Shown here piece after piece: positions 39,062-47,068 of a stretch of 55,627 bases of DNA. Source of the stretch: Alphaproteobacteria bacterium. Lineage in GTDB: Bacteria > Pseudomonadota > Alphaproteobacteria > Sphingomonadales > Sphingomonadaceae. The DNA lies in contig JAUIIG010000016.1 in NCBI GenBank assembly GCA_030431875.1, positions 1 through 55,627 on the forward strand. The letters are read 5' to 3'. The notes beneath the pieces were generated by a model. That model did no database searches, had not been told where the DNA came from, and was given only the letters and a program-made list of their open reading frames with translations. The number at the start of each line of letters is the position of its first letter. Positions within the stretch are counted from its first letter, which is position 1. Made by a program: the position numbers and the translations under genes.

Positions 39062-39495
39062 CCTGCCGGACGCAGCCTCAACCCGGGGACGCCGGGCTTG
39101 CCATCGGGCCAGGTCTCGCCTGCCAAATGTGCCGGGCTGGGGTTCAGGACCCTGCTCGTCCGGCCATGTTGGCGCAGCAGGGCTCCGGCTTCTGCCGGTT
39201 CGGGAACGGTATCGCCTTCATGATCGATTGAAGCCAAAGCGGCTTCGCAGCACCATCCGGCAAGGCTTGGCATTGCTTCGCGGTGCGTGCCGCTGCCGCG
39301 ATAGGCCTGCATGGCGTCCCGGTCGCGCCAGACGGTGACTGTCCAGAAGGTGAGCGGCCACCCGTTCGCAAGGTATCCGCCGATGAAACCGTCCGATTGC
39401 CTCGCCTGCCTGGCGCTGGCTAGCGCATAGCGGACGAAGGGTACGGCAAAGCGCGCCTTGTGCAGCTGGACGCGGGTGACGGACAACAGGGCCAT
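39058..39495 (-). CDS. Antibiotic-biosynthesis-monooxygenase-like (ABM superfamily) protein
   Basis: 145 residues. The core FIGGYLANGWPLTFWTVTVW followed by YRGSGTHREAMPSLAGWCCE resembles the dimeric alpha/beta-barrel ABM and spheroidene-monooxygenase-like fold. Residues 100-145 are less ordered. The activity is unknown; heme or quinone-type substrates are typical of the fold. TAA stop is shared in TTAG (39058-39061) with the convergent EAL gene. It lies 9 bases downstream of mfd and is possibly translated from the same transcript. Confidence 0.6.
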   Translation of the reverse strand: MALLSVTRVQLHKARFAVPFVRYALASARQARQSDGFIGGYLANGWPLTFWTVTVWRDRDAMQAYRGSGTHREAMPSLAGWCCEAALASIDHEGDTVPEPAEAGALLRQHGRTSRVLNPSPAHLAGETWPDGKPGVPGLRLRPAG

Positions 39496-39504
39496 CCGTT
39501 GGCC

Positions 39505-42500
39505 TTACGCCTTGGTAGCCCGCTTGACGATACTGCTCAGACCTTTCGTCAGTTGCAGCAGGCCGTTGAGGCGGCTCTGTGGATCGCCCCACGCGCGGTT
39601 GATCACCAGCTTCATGTCCGGACGCAGCTTGGCGGTGTCCGGCTTCCCGCTGTTGAGCCGCTCGACATAGGCGATCAGGCCGACCGGATCGGGGAAGGAG
39701 TCCTTGTGGAAGGTCACCAGCGTTCCGCGCGCCCCGACTTCGATCTTGGCCACGTTGGCGGTGAAGGCCTGGGCCTTGATCTCGATCAGGCGGATCAGGT
39801 TCTGCGTGGGTTGGGGCAGGTCGCCGAAGCGATCGATCATCTCGGCGGCCATGGCCTCGATCTCTTCCTTGCCCTCGGCCTGGTTGAGGCGGCGATAGAG
39901 CGCCATGCGTACAGCGAGGTCGGGAACGTAATCCTCGGGTATCATGATCGGCGCGTCGACGGTGATCTGCGGGCTCAGGCCGGAATTGTCCGCCTCCAGC
40001 CCCACGTCGCCTGCCTTGGCGGCCATGATCGCGTCCTCCAGCATCGACTGGTAGAGTTCGAAGCCCACTTCACGGATATGCCCGGACTGCTCGTCACCCA
40101 GCAGGTTGCCCGCGCCGCGAATGTCGAGGTCGTGGCTGGCCAGTTGGAATCCCGCACCCAGCGAATCGAGATCGCCCAGCACCTTCAGGCGTTTCTCCGC
40201 TACTTCGCTCAGCTGCGTGTCGGCGGGCGTTGTCAGGTAGGCGTAAGCGCGGATCTTGCTGCGCCCCACGCGCCCACGCAGCTGGTAAAGCTGGGCAAGG
40301 CCGAAGCGGTCCGCGCGGTGGATTATGATGGTATTGGCGCTGGGCAGGTCGAGCCCGCTCTCGACGATGGTGGTCGAAAGCAGCACCTCGTACTTGCCTT
40401 CGTAGAAGGCGCTCATGCGCTCCTCGATCTCGCCGGCCGCCATCTGGCCATGGGCGGAGACGTATTTCACCTCCGGCACCACTTCGTGCAGCCAGTCTTC
40501 CAGCGGCCCCATGTCGGAAATGCGCGGGACGACGATGAAGCTTTGTCCGCCGCGGTGGTGTTCGCGCAGCAGGGCCTCGCGCACGACCATGTCGTCCCAC
40601 TCCATCACGTAGGTGCGCACGGCGAGGCGGTCGACCGGCGGTGTCTTGATGGTGGAAAGCTCGCGCAGGCCGGTCATGGCCATCTGCAAGGTGCGCGGGA
40701 TGGGGGTGGCAGTCAGCGTCAGCACGTGCACGTCAGCGCGCAGTTGTTTGAGCTTCTCCTTGTGGGTGACGCCAAAGCGCTGCTCCTCGTCCACCACGAC
40801 CAGCCCGAGGTTCTTGAACTTGGTATTCTTCGACAGGATCGCATGGGTGCCAATGACGATATCGATGGTGCCCTCGGCCAGGCCGTCGCGGGTCGCCTTC
40901 ATCTCGGCTTGCGGGACAAGGCGGCTGAGGCGACCGATCTTGAGCGGGAAGCCGTCGAAACGCTCGGTGAAGTTCTGGAAGTGCTGGCGCGCGAGCAGCG
41001 TAGTGGGGGCCACTACCGCGACTTGCTGGCCACTCATGGCCGCGACGAAGGCGGCGCGCAGGGCGACCTCGGTCTTGCCAAAGCCAACGTCGCCGCAGAC
41101 GAGGCGATCCATAGGCTTGCCGCTTTCGAGGTCGCGCAGCACGTCGGCAATGGCGGCGTCCTGGTCGTCGGTTTCCTCGTAGCGGAAGCGGTCGACGAAC
41201 TGGTTGTAGCTGGCTTCCTCGGCCTCGATCACCGTCGCCTTGCGCAGGGCGCGGCGTGCAGCGACTTCCATCAGCTCGCCCGCGATGGCGCGGATGCGTT
41301 CCTTCAGGCGGCTGCGACGACGCTGCCATGCCTCGCCGCCGAGGCGGTCGAGTGGCGCGCCTTCCTCGGACGAGCCATAGCGCGACAGGACGTCGATGTT
41401 CTCGACCGGGATGTAGAGCTTGTCGCCGCCTGCGTACTCCAGCATCACACAGTCGTGCTGGCTCTTGCCGACGGCGATGGGCTCGAGGCCGAGGTACTTG
41501 CCGATGCCGTGATCGACATGGACCACCAGGTCCCCGCGCGACAGGGCCTGCAATTCGGCGAGGAAGGCGTCGGCGTCTTTCTTTTTCTTGCGGCGGCGGA
41601 CAAGGCGGTCACCCAGCAGGTCCTGCTCGGTGATGACCTCCAGTTCGTCGTTGGCGAAGCCGGTGTCGAGCGGCAGCTCCATGGCCACGGTCTTGCCCTT
41701 GGCGGCCATGCCAAGGGCTTCCTGCCACGATCCGGCTTGCGCAACGTCGGTGCCGTGGGCAGTGATGTTGGTGCTGATGCGGCTGAGTGAGCCCGCGGTA
41801 TAGGTCGCCAGCAGCGGCTTTCGCCCAGACTTGGCGAGGGACTCAAAGTGGCGGGCAGCGGCGGTGTAAACGTCTTCCCCGCGCGAGCGTTCCGGCGTGA
41901 AATCGCGCGCCGAGCGGAAGCCGAAATCGATGACCTTGTCGCTCTCCGGTTCGGCGAAGATCGAAGCCTTGTGGATCGGCCATGCCGACGCATCTCGCGC
42001 GTACTCGTCGCTCGTGAGGTAGAGCTGTTCGGGCGCGAGCGGGCGGTAGCTGCCCTTGCTCTGTCCGGCGATCTCGCCGCGCTGGCGGTGGTAATCGGCA
42101 ATGTCCTTCAGCCGTTCATCGACCGCGGTCTGCGCGCCGGTGTCGATCACCATGACATCGTCTTCTGACAGGTGGTCGAACAGCGTCGACAGGCGTTCCT
42201 CGAACAGCGGCAGCCAGTGTTCCATACCGGCGAGACGGCGGCCTTCGCTGACTGCCTCATAGAGCGGGTCCTGCGTGGCATCGGCGCCGAACATCTCGCG
42301 GTAACGGCTGCGGAAGCGCTTGATCGAATCGTCGTCCAGTAGCGCCTCGCTGGCGGGCAGCAGGAGGTGGCTCTCGACAAGGTCGACGGTGCGTTGGGTG
42401 CTGGGATCGAAGCGGCGCAGGCTTTCCAGCTCGTCACCGAAGAAGTCCAGCCGCAAGCCGCCGTCAAAGCCGCTGGGATAGATGTCGACGATGGAGCCGC

Positions 42501-42990
42501 GCATGGCGAATTCGCCAGTGTCGACCACGGTATCGGTACGGGTATAGCCCTGACGCCGCAGCAGTGCTGCGAGGCTTTCGTGACCGATTTGCGTGCCGGG
42601 CTTGAACTCGCGCACCGCCTCGCGCACGCGGAACGGGGTGAGCACACGCTGCAGCAGGGCATTGGCGGTGGTGACCAGCAACTGGTTGCCTTTCCCGAAC
42701 TGCAGCTGGTGCAGGGCAGACAGGCGCGCGGCACTGATCGACAGGGCAGGGCTGGCGCGGTCGTAGGGCAGGCAGTCCCAAGCCGGGAATTCGATCACCT
42801 GCAACTCGGGCGCAAAGAACCGTGCGGCTTCGGCGACTGTGCGCAGGGCCGCGTCGTCCGGCGCGACGAAGACCGCGCGCTTCTTCGCCGCGCGGGCAAG
42901 GTCCGCCAGCACCAGCGGCTGCGCTCCGCGCGCCACTTGCGCCAGGGTAAGCGGCTGTTTCGCGGCAAGGATACGGTTCAGGTCAGGCAT
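39505..42990 (-). CDS. mfd: Transcription-repair coupling factor Mfd
   Basis: 1161 residues from ATG 42990 (a TTG at 43002 is possible). The UvrB-like N-terminal region includes PAWDCLPYDRASP. An RNA-polymerase-interaction domain follows (DLVVHVDHGIGKYLGLEPI), then the RecG-like translocase: CGDVGFGKTEVALRAAF (Walker A), DEEQRFGV (motif II) and RGRVGRS. Mfd removes RNA polymerase stalled at lesions and recruits UvrA. A terminator separates it from sdhE, so it likely has its own promoter. Confidence 0.97.
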   Translation of the reverse strand: MPDLNRILAAKQPLTLAQVARGAQPLVLADLARAAKKRAVFVAPDDAALRTVAEAARFFAPELQVIEFPAWDCLPYDRASPALSISAARLSALHQLQFGKGNQLLVTTANALLQRVLTPFRVREAVREFKPGTQIGHESLAALLRRQGYTRTDTVVDTGEFAMRGSIVDIYPSGFDGGLRLDFFGDELESLRRFDPSTQRTVDLVESHLLLPASEALLDDDSIKRFRSRYREMFGADATQDPLYEAVSEGRRLAGMEHWLPLFEERLSTLFDHLSEDDVMVIDTGAQTAVDERLKDIADYHRQRGEIAGQSKGSYRPLAPEQLYLTSDEYARDASAWPIHKASIFAEPESDKVIDFGFRSARDFTPERSRGEDVYTAAARHFESLAKSGRKPLLATYTAGSLSRISTNITAHGTDVAQAGSWQEALGMAAKGKTVAMELPLDTGFANDELEVITEQDLLGDRLVRRRKKKKDADAFLAELQALSRGDLVVHVDHGIGKYLGLEPIAVGKSQHDCVMLEYAGGDKLYIPVENIDVLSRYGSSEEGAPLDRLGGEAWQRRRSRLKERIRAIAGELMEVAARRALRKATVIEAEEASYNQFVDRFRYEETDDQDAAIADVLRDLESGKPMDRLVCGDVGFGKTEVALRAAFVAAMSGQQVAVVAPTTLLARQHFQNFTERFDGFPLKIGRLSRLVPQAEMKATRDGLAEGTIDIVIGTHAILSKNTKFKNLGLVVVDEEQRFGVTHKEKLKQLRADVHVLTLTATPIPRTLQMAMTGLRELSTIKTPPVDRLAVRTYVMEWDDMVVREALLREHHRGGQSFIVVPRISDMGPLEDWLHEVVPEVKYVSAHGQMAAGEIEERMSAFYEGKYEVLLSTTIVESGLDLPSANTIIIHRADRFGLAQLYQLRGRVGRSKIRAYAYLTTPADTQLSEVAEKRLKVLGDLDSLGAGFQLASHDLDIRGAGNLLGDEQSGHIREVGFELYQSMLEDAIMAAKAGDVGLEADNSGLSPQITVDAPIMIPEDYVPDLAVRMALYRRLNQAEGKEEIEAMAAEMIDRFGDLPQPTQNLIRLIEIKAQAFTANVAKIEVGARGTLVTFHKDSFPDPVGLIAYVERLNSGKPDTAKLRPDMKLVINRAWGDPQSRLNGLLQLTKGLSSIVKRATKA

Positions 42991-43014
42991 CACACTCGTC
43001 AATCAGGCAAACAC

Positions 43015-43044
43015 AAAAGCCCCCTTCCCGAATCGGGGAGGGGG
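43015..43044 (-). terminator. Terminator between sdhE and mfd
   Basis: On the minus strand CCCCCTCCCCG and CGGGAAGGGGG pair with one G-T wobble around ATT, followed by CTTTT. It ends 25 bases before the mfd start. Confidence 0.75.
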
Positions 43045-43064
43045 TGCAGCGTGGAATTCAGCGG

Positions 43065-43331
43065 CTAGATGCGGACGTAGTCGAGCTTGCGCAAGGCGTC
43101 CATTTGGGCACCCTTGAAACTCTCCGGCACTTCCTGCGTACCCAGGGCCCAGGCCATGACGTCGACATCGTCCTCTTCTAGAAGCCGCTCAAACCAGGCC
43201 AGCTCCGCCTCGTCCCATTGCGCGTGGAAGGTGTCGTAGAAGCCGCCGAACATGTAGTCCGCCTCGCGTGTGCCCCGATGCCAGGCGCGAAACCTGGCGC
43301 GGTCGAGGCGGGTCTTGATCTGATCGGTCAT
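43065..43331 (-). CDS. sdhE: Succinate dehydrogenase assembly factor SdhE
   Basis: 88 residues. The family motif is in WHRGTREADYMFGGF: RGxxE, which promotes covalent FAD attachment to SdhA. Length and the tail QMDALRKLDYVRI are typical of alphaproteobacterial SdhE. The gene order with mfd and recG supports it. A terminator stem ends only 6 bases before its ATG and there is no ordinary Shine-Dalgarno, which is unusual. Confidence 0.94.
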   Translation of the reverse strand: MTDQIKTRLDRARFRAWHRGTREADYMFGGFYDTFHAQWDEAELAWFERLLEEDDVDVMAWALGTQEVPESFKGAQMDALRKLDYVRI

Positions 43332-43333
43332 AT

Positions 43334-43366
43334 GAAAAGGGGCGCCTCGTCTTGCGAAGCGCCCCT
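43334..43366 (-). terminator. Terminator abutting the sdhE start codon
   Basis: On the minus strand AGGGGCGC (43366-43359), loop, GCGCCCCT (43345-43338), then TTTC. It should end the transcript of the preceding small exported protein, but its T-tract lies within the 5' leader of sdhE. The stem sequence is similar to that at 7747-7783. Confidence 0.8.
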
Positions 43367-43388
43367 CATAATCTTCACGCCACCGCGA

Positions 43389-43817
43389 TCAAGGGTGGGT
43401 GTGGGTGTAGATGGTGTGGCGTTCCTCGATCATTGCATCAAGTTCTTCGCCCATGGCTTCGAGCCCGTCCTCGCCGCCTGCCAGTTCGGTGAGCGCCTCG
43501 AGGAAGGCCGCGCGCGAAGGCGTGCCGTGGGTGTCGAAGGCGGCCATGCCTTCGGGCATCTCGGACACGATCATGATGTCCCAGTCCTCGTTCACCATCA
43601 CCCAGTGCACCGTATCTGCCGGCAAGCCTGCCTGCGCGCGGGCAGCATCGACCATGCCGCGCAACTCGAGCCAGCGGTTCTGGTCGGCATCGTCGGTGAA
43701 TTCGAGCACCGTCACCGCATAGGTGGTGCGCGGTTCTTCCTCTTCCTGCGCGGCGGCAGGCAGTGTGATGGCTGAAAGTGCCAGTGTGGCAGCAGCGATC
43801 TTCACGAGATTTTTCAT
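43389..43817 (-). CDS. Small exported protein of unknown function
   Basis: 142 residues from the Met at 43817 (AGGGGGGA upstream). Signal peptide MKNLVKIAAATLALSAITLP with cleavage at AAA-Q before an acidic run. The mature part mixes TYAVTVLEFTDDADQNRW and VHWVMVNEDWDIMIVSE, suggesting a small alpha/beta domain such as a ferredoxin-like fold. I do not recognise the family. A 16-bp palindrome lies in its leader. Confidence 0.75.
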   Translation of the reverse strand: MKNLVKIAAATLALSAITLPAAAQEEEEPRTTYAVTVLEFTDDADQNRWLELRGMVDAARAQAGLPADTVHWVMVNEDWDIMIVSEMPEGMAAFDTHGTPSRAAFLEALTELAGGEDGLEAMGEELDAMIEERHTIYTHTHP

Positions 43818-43833
43818 AAGAGTCCCCCCTAGT

Positions 43834-43849
43834 GCCGGGCATGCCCGGC
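43834..43849. promoter_or_regulatory. Perfect 16-bp palindrome in a 5' leader
   Basis: GCCGGGCATGCCCGGC is exactly self-complementary and lies 16 bases before the start of the small exported protein gene on the minus strand. As RNA it would have to form an unfavourable tight hairpin, so it may work as a DNA operator. Confidence 0.4.
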
Positions 43850-43968
43850 GAGATGCGACCCTCGTGCGAACAGATAACAGGTTACAAATGTAATGGGAAG
43901 CAAGGTGCGTTGGTGACTGGGGACAGCAGTGGCTTCGCAAGTATTCCCTGACCGGCTAGAGCCATGCC

Positions 43969-46035
43969 ATGCGCCCCGACGAGCTCAATCCCCTGTTTGC
44001 CGAGACCGACGGCCTTGATGGCGTGGGGCCGAAGCTGAAGAAGCCGTTGGAGAAGCTGGGCCTGACGCGGGTGCGCGACCTGCTTTACCACCTGCCAGAC
44101 CGCTTCGTCGTGCGCCGCGCGGTGCATGACCTCGACGAAGCGCAGGTGGGCGAGCAGGTGGTGGTGCCGCTGACAGTCACCGAGCACCGCGCCAGCCGCA
44201 GCCAACGCGGGCCGTACCGGGTGCTGGCGAGCGATGCGAAGGGCAATATCTGCGCGCTCACCTATTTCGGCCGCGCCAGCTATTCCGCGAAGAAACAGTT
44301 GCCGATGGGCGAAAAGCGCTGGGTGGCGGGCCGGCTCGACCAGTACGACCAGATGCTGCAGATCGTGCATCCGGACCATGTCGCGGAAACCAGCGATGGC
44401 GCGATGGGCAAGATGGTGGAGCCGATCTATCGCCTGTCAGAAGGACTGACGCAGCCGCGCGTTGCCTCGCTGGTCGAGCAATCGCTGGCCCGTGCGCCCG
44501 AGCTGCCCGAATGGATCGAGCCGGGCACCTTTGACCGCGAAGGCTGGCCCACCTGGCGTGACGCGCTGGTGCTGGCGCACAAGGGCGAGAACGCCAAGGC
44601 GCGCGACCGGCTCGCCTATGACGAGCTCTTCGCCAATGCGCTTGCGCTGATGCTGGTGCGGCAGTCGAACCGCGCGCGGAAGGGGCAGGCGCTGCAAGGC
44701 GACGGCAGCCTGCGCGGCAAGCTGCAACTGCCATTCCCGCTGACGGGTGCGCAAAAGCGCTCGAACGCCGAGATTGCGGGCGACATGGCGCAGGCCAGCC
44801 CCATGCTGCGCCTGCTACAAGGGGACGTCGGCGCGGGGAAAACCGTGGTGGCGCTCGAGGCCATGCTGGTGGCGGTCGAGGCCGGCGCGCAGGCCGCGCT
44901 GCTGGCCCCCACCGAATTGCTCGCCCGCCAGCACTATGAAACCCTGCGCAAGCTGGCCGCGCCGACGGGTGTCGAGATCGCGCTGCTGACTGGGCGAGAC
45001 AAGGGCAAGGCGCGCGAGTCCATCCTGATGGGGCTACTCGACGGATCGATCGATATCGTCGTCGGCACCCACGCGATCTTCCAGCAGAGCGTCAGCTACA
45101 AGAACCTCGGGCTGGTGGTGATCGACGAACAGCACCGGTTTGGCGTGTCGCAGCGCCTGATGCTGACGCAGAAGGGCAAGGTCACGCCGCATACGCTGGC
45201 CATGACCGCGACGCCGATCCCGCGCAGCCTTGTGCTGGCGCAATATGGCGAAATGGAGGTGAGCCGCCTCGACGAATTGCCGCCAGGTCGGCAAGCCATC
45301 GACACCCGCGTGCTGCCGCTCGACAGGCTGGACGATATCGTCGCCGCCGTCGGCCGTCACCTTGAAACCGGGCAGCAGGCCTACTGGGTCTGCCCCATGG
45401 TGCGTGACAGCGAGACCATGGACGACGACCTTGCCGCCGCCGAGGCGCGCTATGCCGCCCTGCGCGAGCGGTTTGGTGATGACGTGGTGCTGGTCCACGG
45501 CCAGCTTGCGCCCGAGCTGAAAGACGCCGGGATGGCGCGCTTTGCCGCTGGCGAGGCCAAGGTGCTGGTGGCGACCACGGTGATCGAGGTGGGCGTCGAC
45601 GTTCCCAATGCTACGCTAATGGTGATCGAACAGGCCGAACGCTTTGGCCTTGCCCAGCTGCACCAGCTACGCGGCCGCGTCGGACGGGGCAGCGAGAAAT
45701 CCACCTGCCTGCTCCTGCGCGGCAACGAGCTGTCGGAGACGGGCAAGCAGCGCCTCGCCCTTATGCGCGAGACGCAGGACGGGTTCCGCCTGGCAGAGGA
45801 AGACCTGGAACTGCGCGGCGGCGGTGAATTGCTCGGCACGCGCCAGTCGGGCGACGAGGCCTTCAATATCGCCAGCCTCGAACAGATCACTCGCCTGCTG
45901 CCGGTCGCCAATGCCGATGCGAAGCTGCTGGTGGAACAACAGGGCGGGCTGGACAGCGAGCGCGGCAAGGCCGCGCGGCTCGTACTCTACCTTCTGGAGC
46001 GGGACTGGGGCGTGCAGACACTGCGGGGTGGGTGA
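43969..46035 (+). CDS. recG: ATP-dependent DNA helicase RecG
   Basis: 688 residues. An OB-fold wedge domain at the N-terminus (GVGPKLKKPLEKLG, then the RPYRVLASDAKG-type strands), and superfamily 2 helicase motifs: GDVGAGKTVVALEA (Walker A), DEQHRFGVSQ (motif II), TATPIPRSL (III) and GRVGRGSEKS (VI). RecG remodels stalled forks and Holliday junctions. It is divergent from the small exported gene. Confidence 0.97.
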   Translation: MRPDELNPLFAETDGLDGVGPKLKKPLEKLGLTRVRDLLYHLPDRFVVRRAVHDLDEAQVGEQVVVPLTVTEHRASRSQRGPYRVLASDAKGNICALTYFGRASYSAKKQLPMGEKRWVAGRLDQYDQMLQIVHPDHVAETSDGAMGKMVEPIYRLSEGLTQPRVASLVEQSLARAPELPEWIEPGTFDREGWPTWRDALVLAHKGENAKARDRLAYDELFANALALMLVRQSNRARKGQALQGDGSLRGKLQLPFPLTGAQKRSNAEIAGDMAQASPMLRLLQGDVGAGKTVVALEAMLVAVEAGAQAALLAPTELLARQHYETLRKLAAPTGVEIALLTGRDKGKARESILMGLLDGSIDIVVGTHAIFQQSVSYKNLGLVVIDEQHRFGVSQRLMLTQKGKVTPHTLAMTATPIPRSLVLAQYGEMEVSRLDELPPGRQAIDTRVLPLDRLDDIVAAVGRHLETGQQAYWVCPMVRDSETMDDDLAAAEARYAALRERFGDDVVLVHGQLAPELKDAGMARFAAGEAKVLVATTVIEVGVDVPNATLMVIEQAERFGLAQLHQLRGRVGRGSEKSTCLLLRGNELSETGKQRLALMRETQDGFRLAEEDLELRGGGELLGTRQSGDEAFNIASLEQITRLLPVANADAKLLVEQQGGLDSERGKAARLVLYLLERDWGVQTLRGG

Positions 46036-46092
46036 AACTACCAGTTGATTTGGCAACTTTTTTGCGATCAGTTGATGTCGGGAGGACGGCTT

Positions 46093-46692
46093 ATGGAAAC
46101 GATCGCAGTCTTGTTGGGCGGTTTGCTGCTTCTCTTGAACATGCTTGGCGGTTTGCTGAGTGGTGTGGCTTTGCTGTTCAAAGGGGAATGGGGTCTGGTG
46201 CTTGGCGGCATTGGGTGGGGCTTTCTTGGTCCAATTGCATTATCCTTGGCGATGCTGCCCGGCATGATCTTCGCTCCACTAGCCGTGCGCGCGGCAGAGC
46301 GAGGTAATATGGCGGGATCTGTCATCTGGGCTTTGCCATCAATTGTATGGACGTACGTTGTAGTTGCCGTCTCCTGCGTAGGAGTGTTTTCGTATATCGC
46401 ATCCCTGAACGACGCTGGTTTCTTCCACTTCGTCTGGGCCTATGCCGTGTGTACCGGGCCGTGGTCATTTATGGCTCAAAAGGACCGACAGAGTGGCAAC
46501 ACAGATGCAATGGAATTGATGTTCTTCGTCCAGCTCGGCGCCGCTTCGATGATCGTGGCTTCGCTTATTGATCCACGCCACACCGAGCCCTTGAGGCTTT
46601 TCTGGTGGTTCCTACCATTCATGATGTTGGGAGTGCTACATCAGGGGATCATGCTCTGGGCGCGCACTAGAAACCCGTATGCGCGCTTCTAA
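46093..46692 (+). CDS. Multi-pass membrane protein of unknown function (low GC)
   Basis: 199 residues with five or six hydrophobic helices. GGAGGA 6 bases before ATG 46093 decides the start over upstream alternatives. Codon use is distinctly less GC-rich than in neighbouring genes, with many T-ending and A-ending codons. No motif I recognise. It overlaps the next gene by 14 bases, so the two were probably acquired together. Confidence 0.75.
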   Translation: METIAVLLGGLLLLLNMLGGLLSGVALLFKGEWGLVLGGIGWGFLGPIALSLAMLPGMIFAPLAVRAAERGNMAGSVIWALPSIVWTYVVVAVSCVGVFSYIASLNDAGFFHFVWAYAVCTGPWSFMAQKDRQSGNTDAMELMFFVQLGAASMIVASLIDPRHTEPLRLFWWFLPFMMLGVLHQGIMLWARTRNPYARF

Positions 46693-46996
46693 TTCACTCA
46701 GGATTGGGCTGGTCGGGGCGGCAGCCGCAAACCTGTTCGCATTGTCTGATTTGCCCTACGGCTTTTACCAGATGTTGCGGCTTGCTACTACAGCGCTTGC
46801 AATCTGGGCAGTCTTTGAACTCTTCGAAACTGCCAAGTCGTATTGGATTTGGTTGCTGGGTGTAATCGCCGTAATCTACAATCCAATTTATGTAATCCAC
46901 ATGGAGCGAGAAGCTCACCAGGTGCACAATGTGGCAACGGCAATAGTCCTCCTTACCCTTGCGTGGAGAAGTCGAGGTTCGTCTGAACGTGCTTAG
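46679..46996 (+). CDS. Small membrane protein, DUF6804-like (low GC)
   Basis: 105 residues with three hydrophobic helices. SDLPYGFYQMLRLATTALAI and NPIYVIHMEREAHQVHN match what I remember of DUF6804 (LPYGYYxLLR ... NP-x-IHL-RE), a family of unknown function often found scattered and mobile. I counted 30 of 60 G+C in 46741-46800. Start overlaps the previous gene. Confidence 0.7.
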   Translation: MRASNSLRIGLVGAAAANLFALSDLPYGFYQMLRLATTALAIWAVFELFETAKSYWIWLLGVIAVIYNPIYVIHMEREAHQVHNVATAIVLLTLAWRSRGSSERA

Positions 46997-47029
46997 GCGA
47001 GTTGGCTTGCCATTGCACCAAACCACTCT

Positions 47030-47061
47030 AGTCTCCTCCGAAACCAATTCCCTCGGAGACT
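47030..47061 (+). promoter_or_regulatory. Hairpin masking the ribosome-binding site of the DUF885 gene
   Basis: CTCCGA (47036-47041) pairs with TCGGAG (47053-47058), extended by AGT/ACT with a 3-base bulge. The GGAG of the pairing is the Shine-Dalgarno, 10 bases before ATG 47069. Confidence 0.35.
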
Positions 47062-47068
47062 CCCGCCC

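Noticed and set aside
39460-41790. 776-codon plus-strand frame
   Set aside because: It is the antisense of mfd, whose motifs fix the coding strand; the translation has no recognisable domain.
46093-46996. Toxin-antitoxin or anti-phage pair
   Set aside because: The two genes are small and overlap, but neither has a toxin or defence motif I recognise; composition alone does not support that call.
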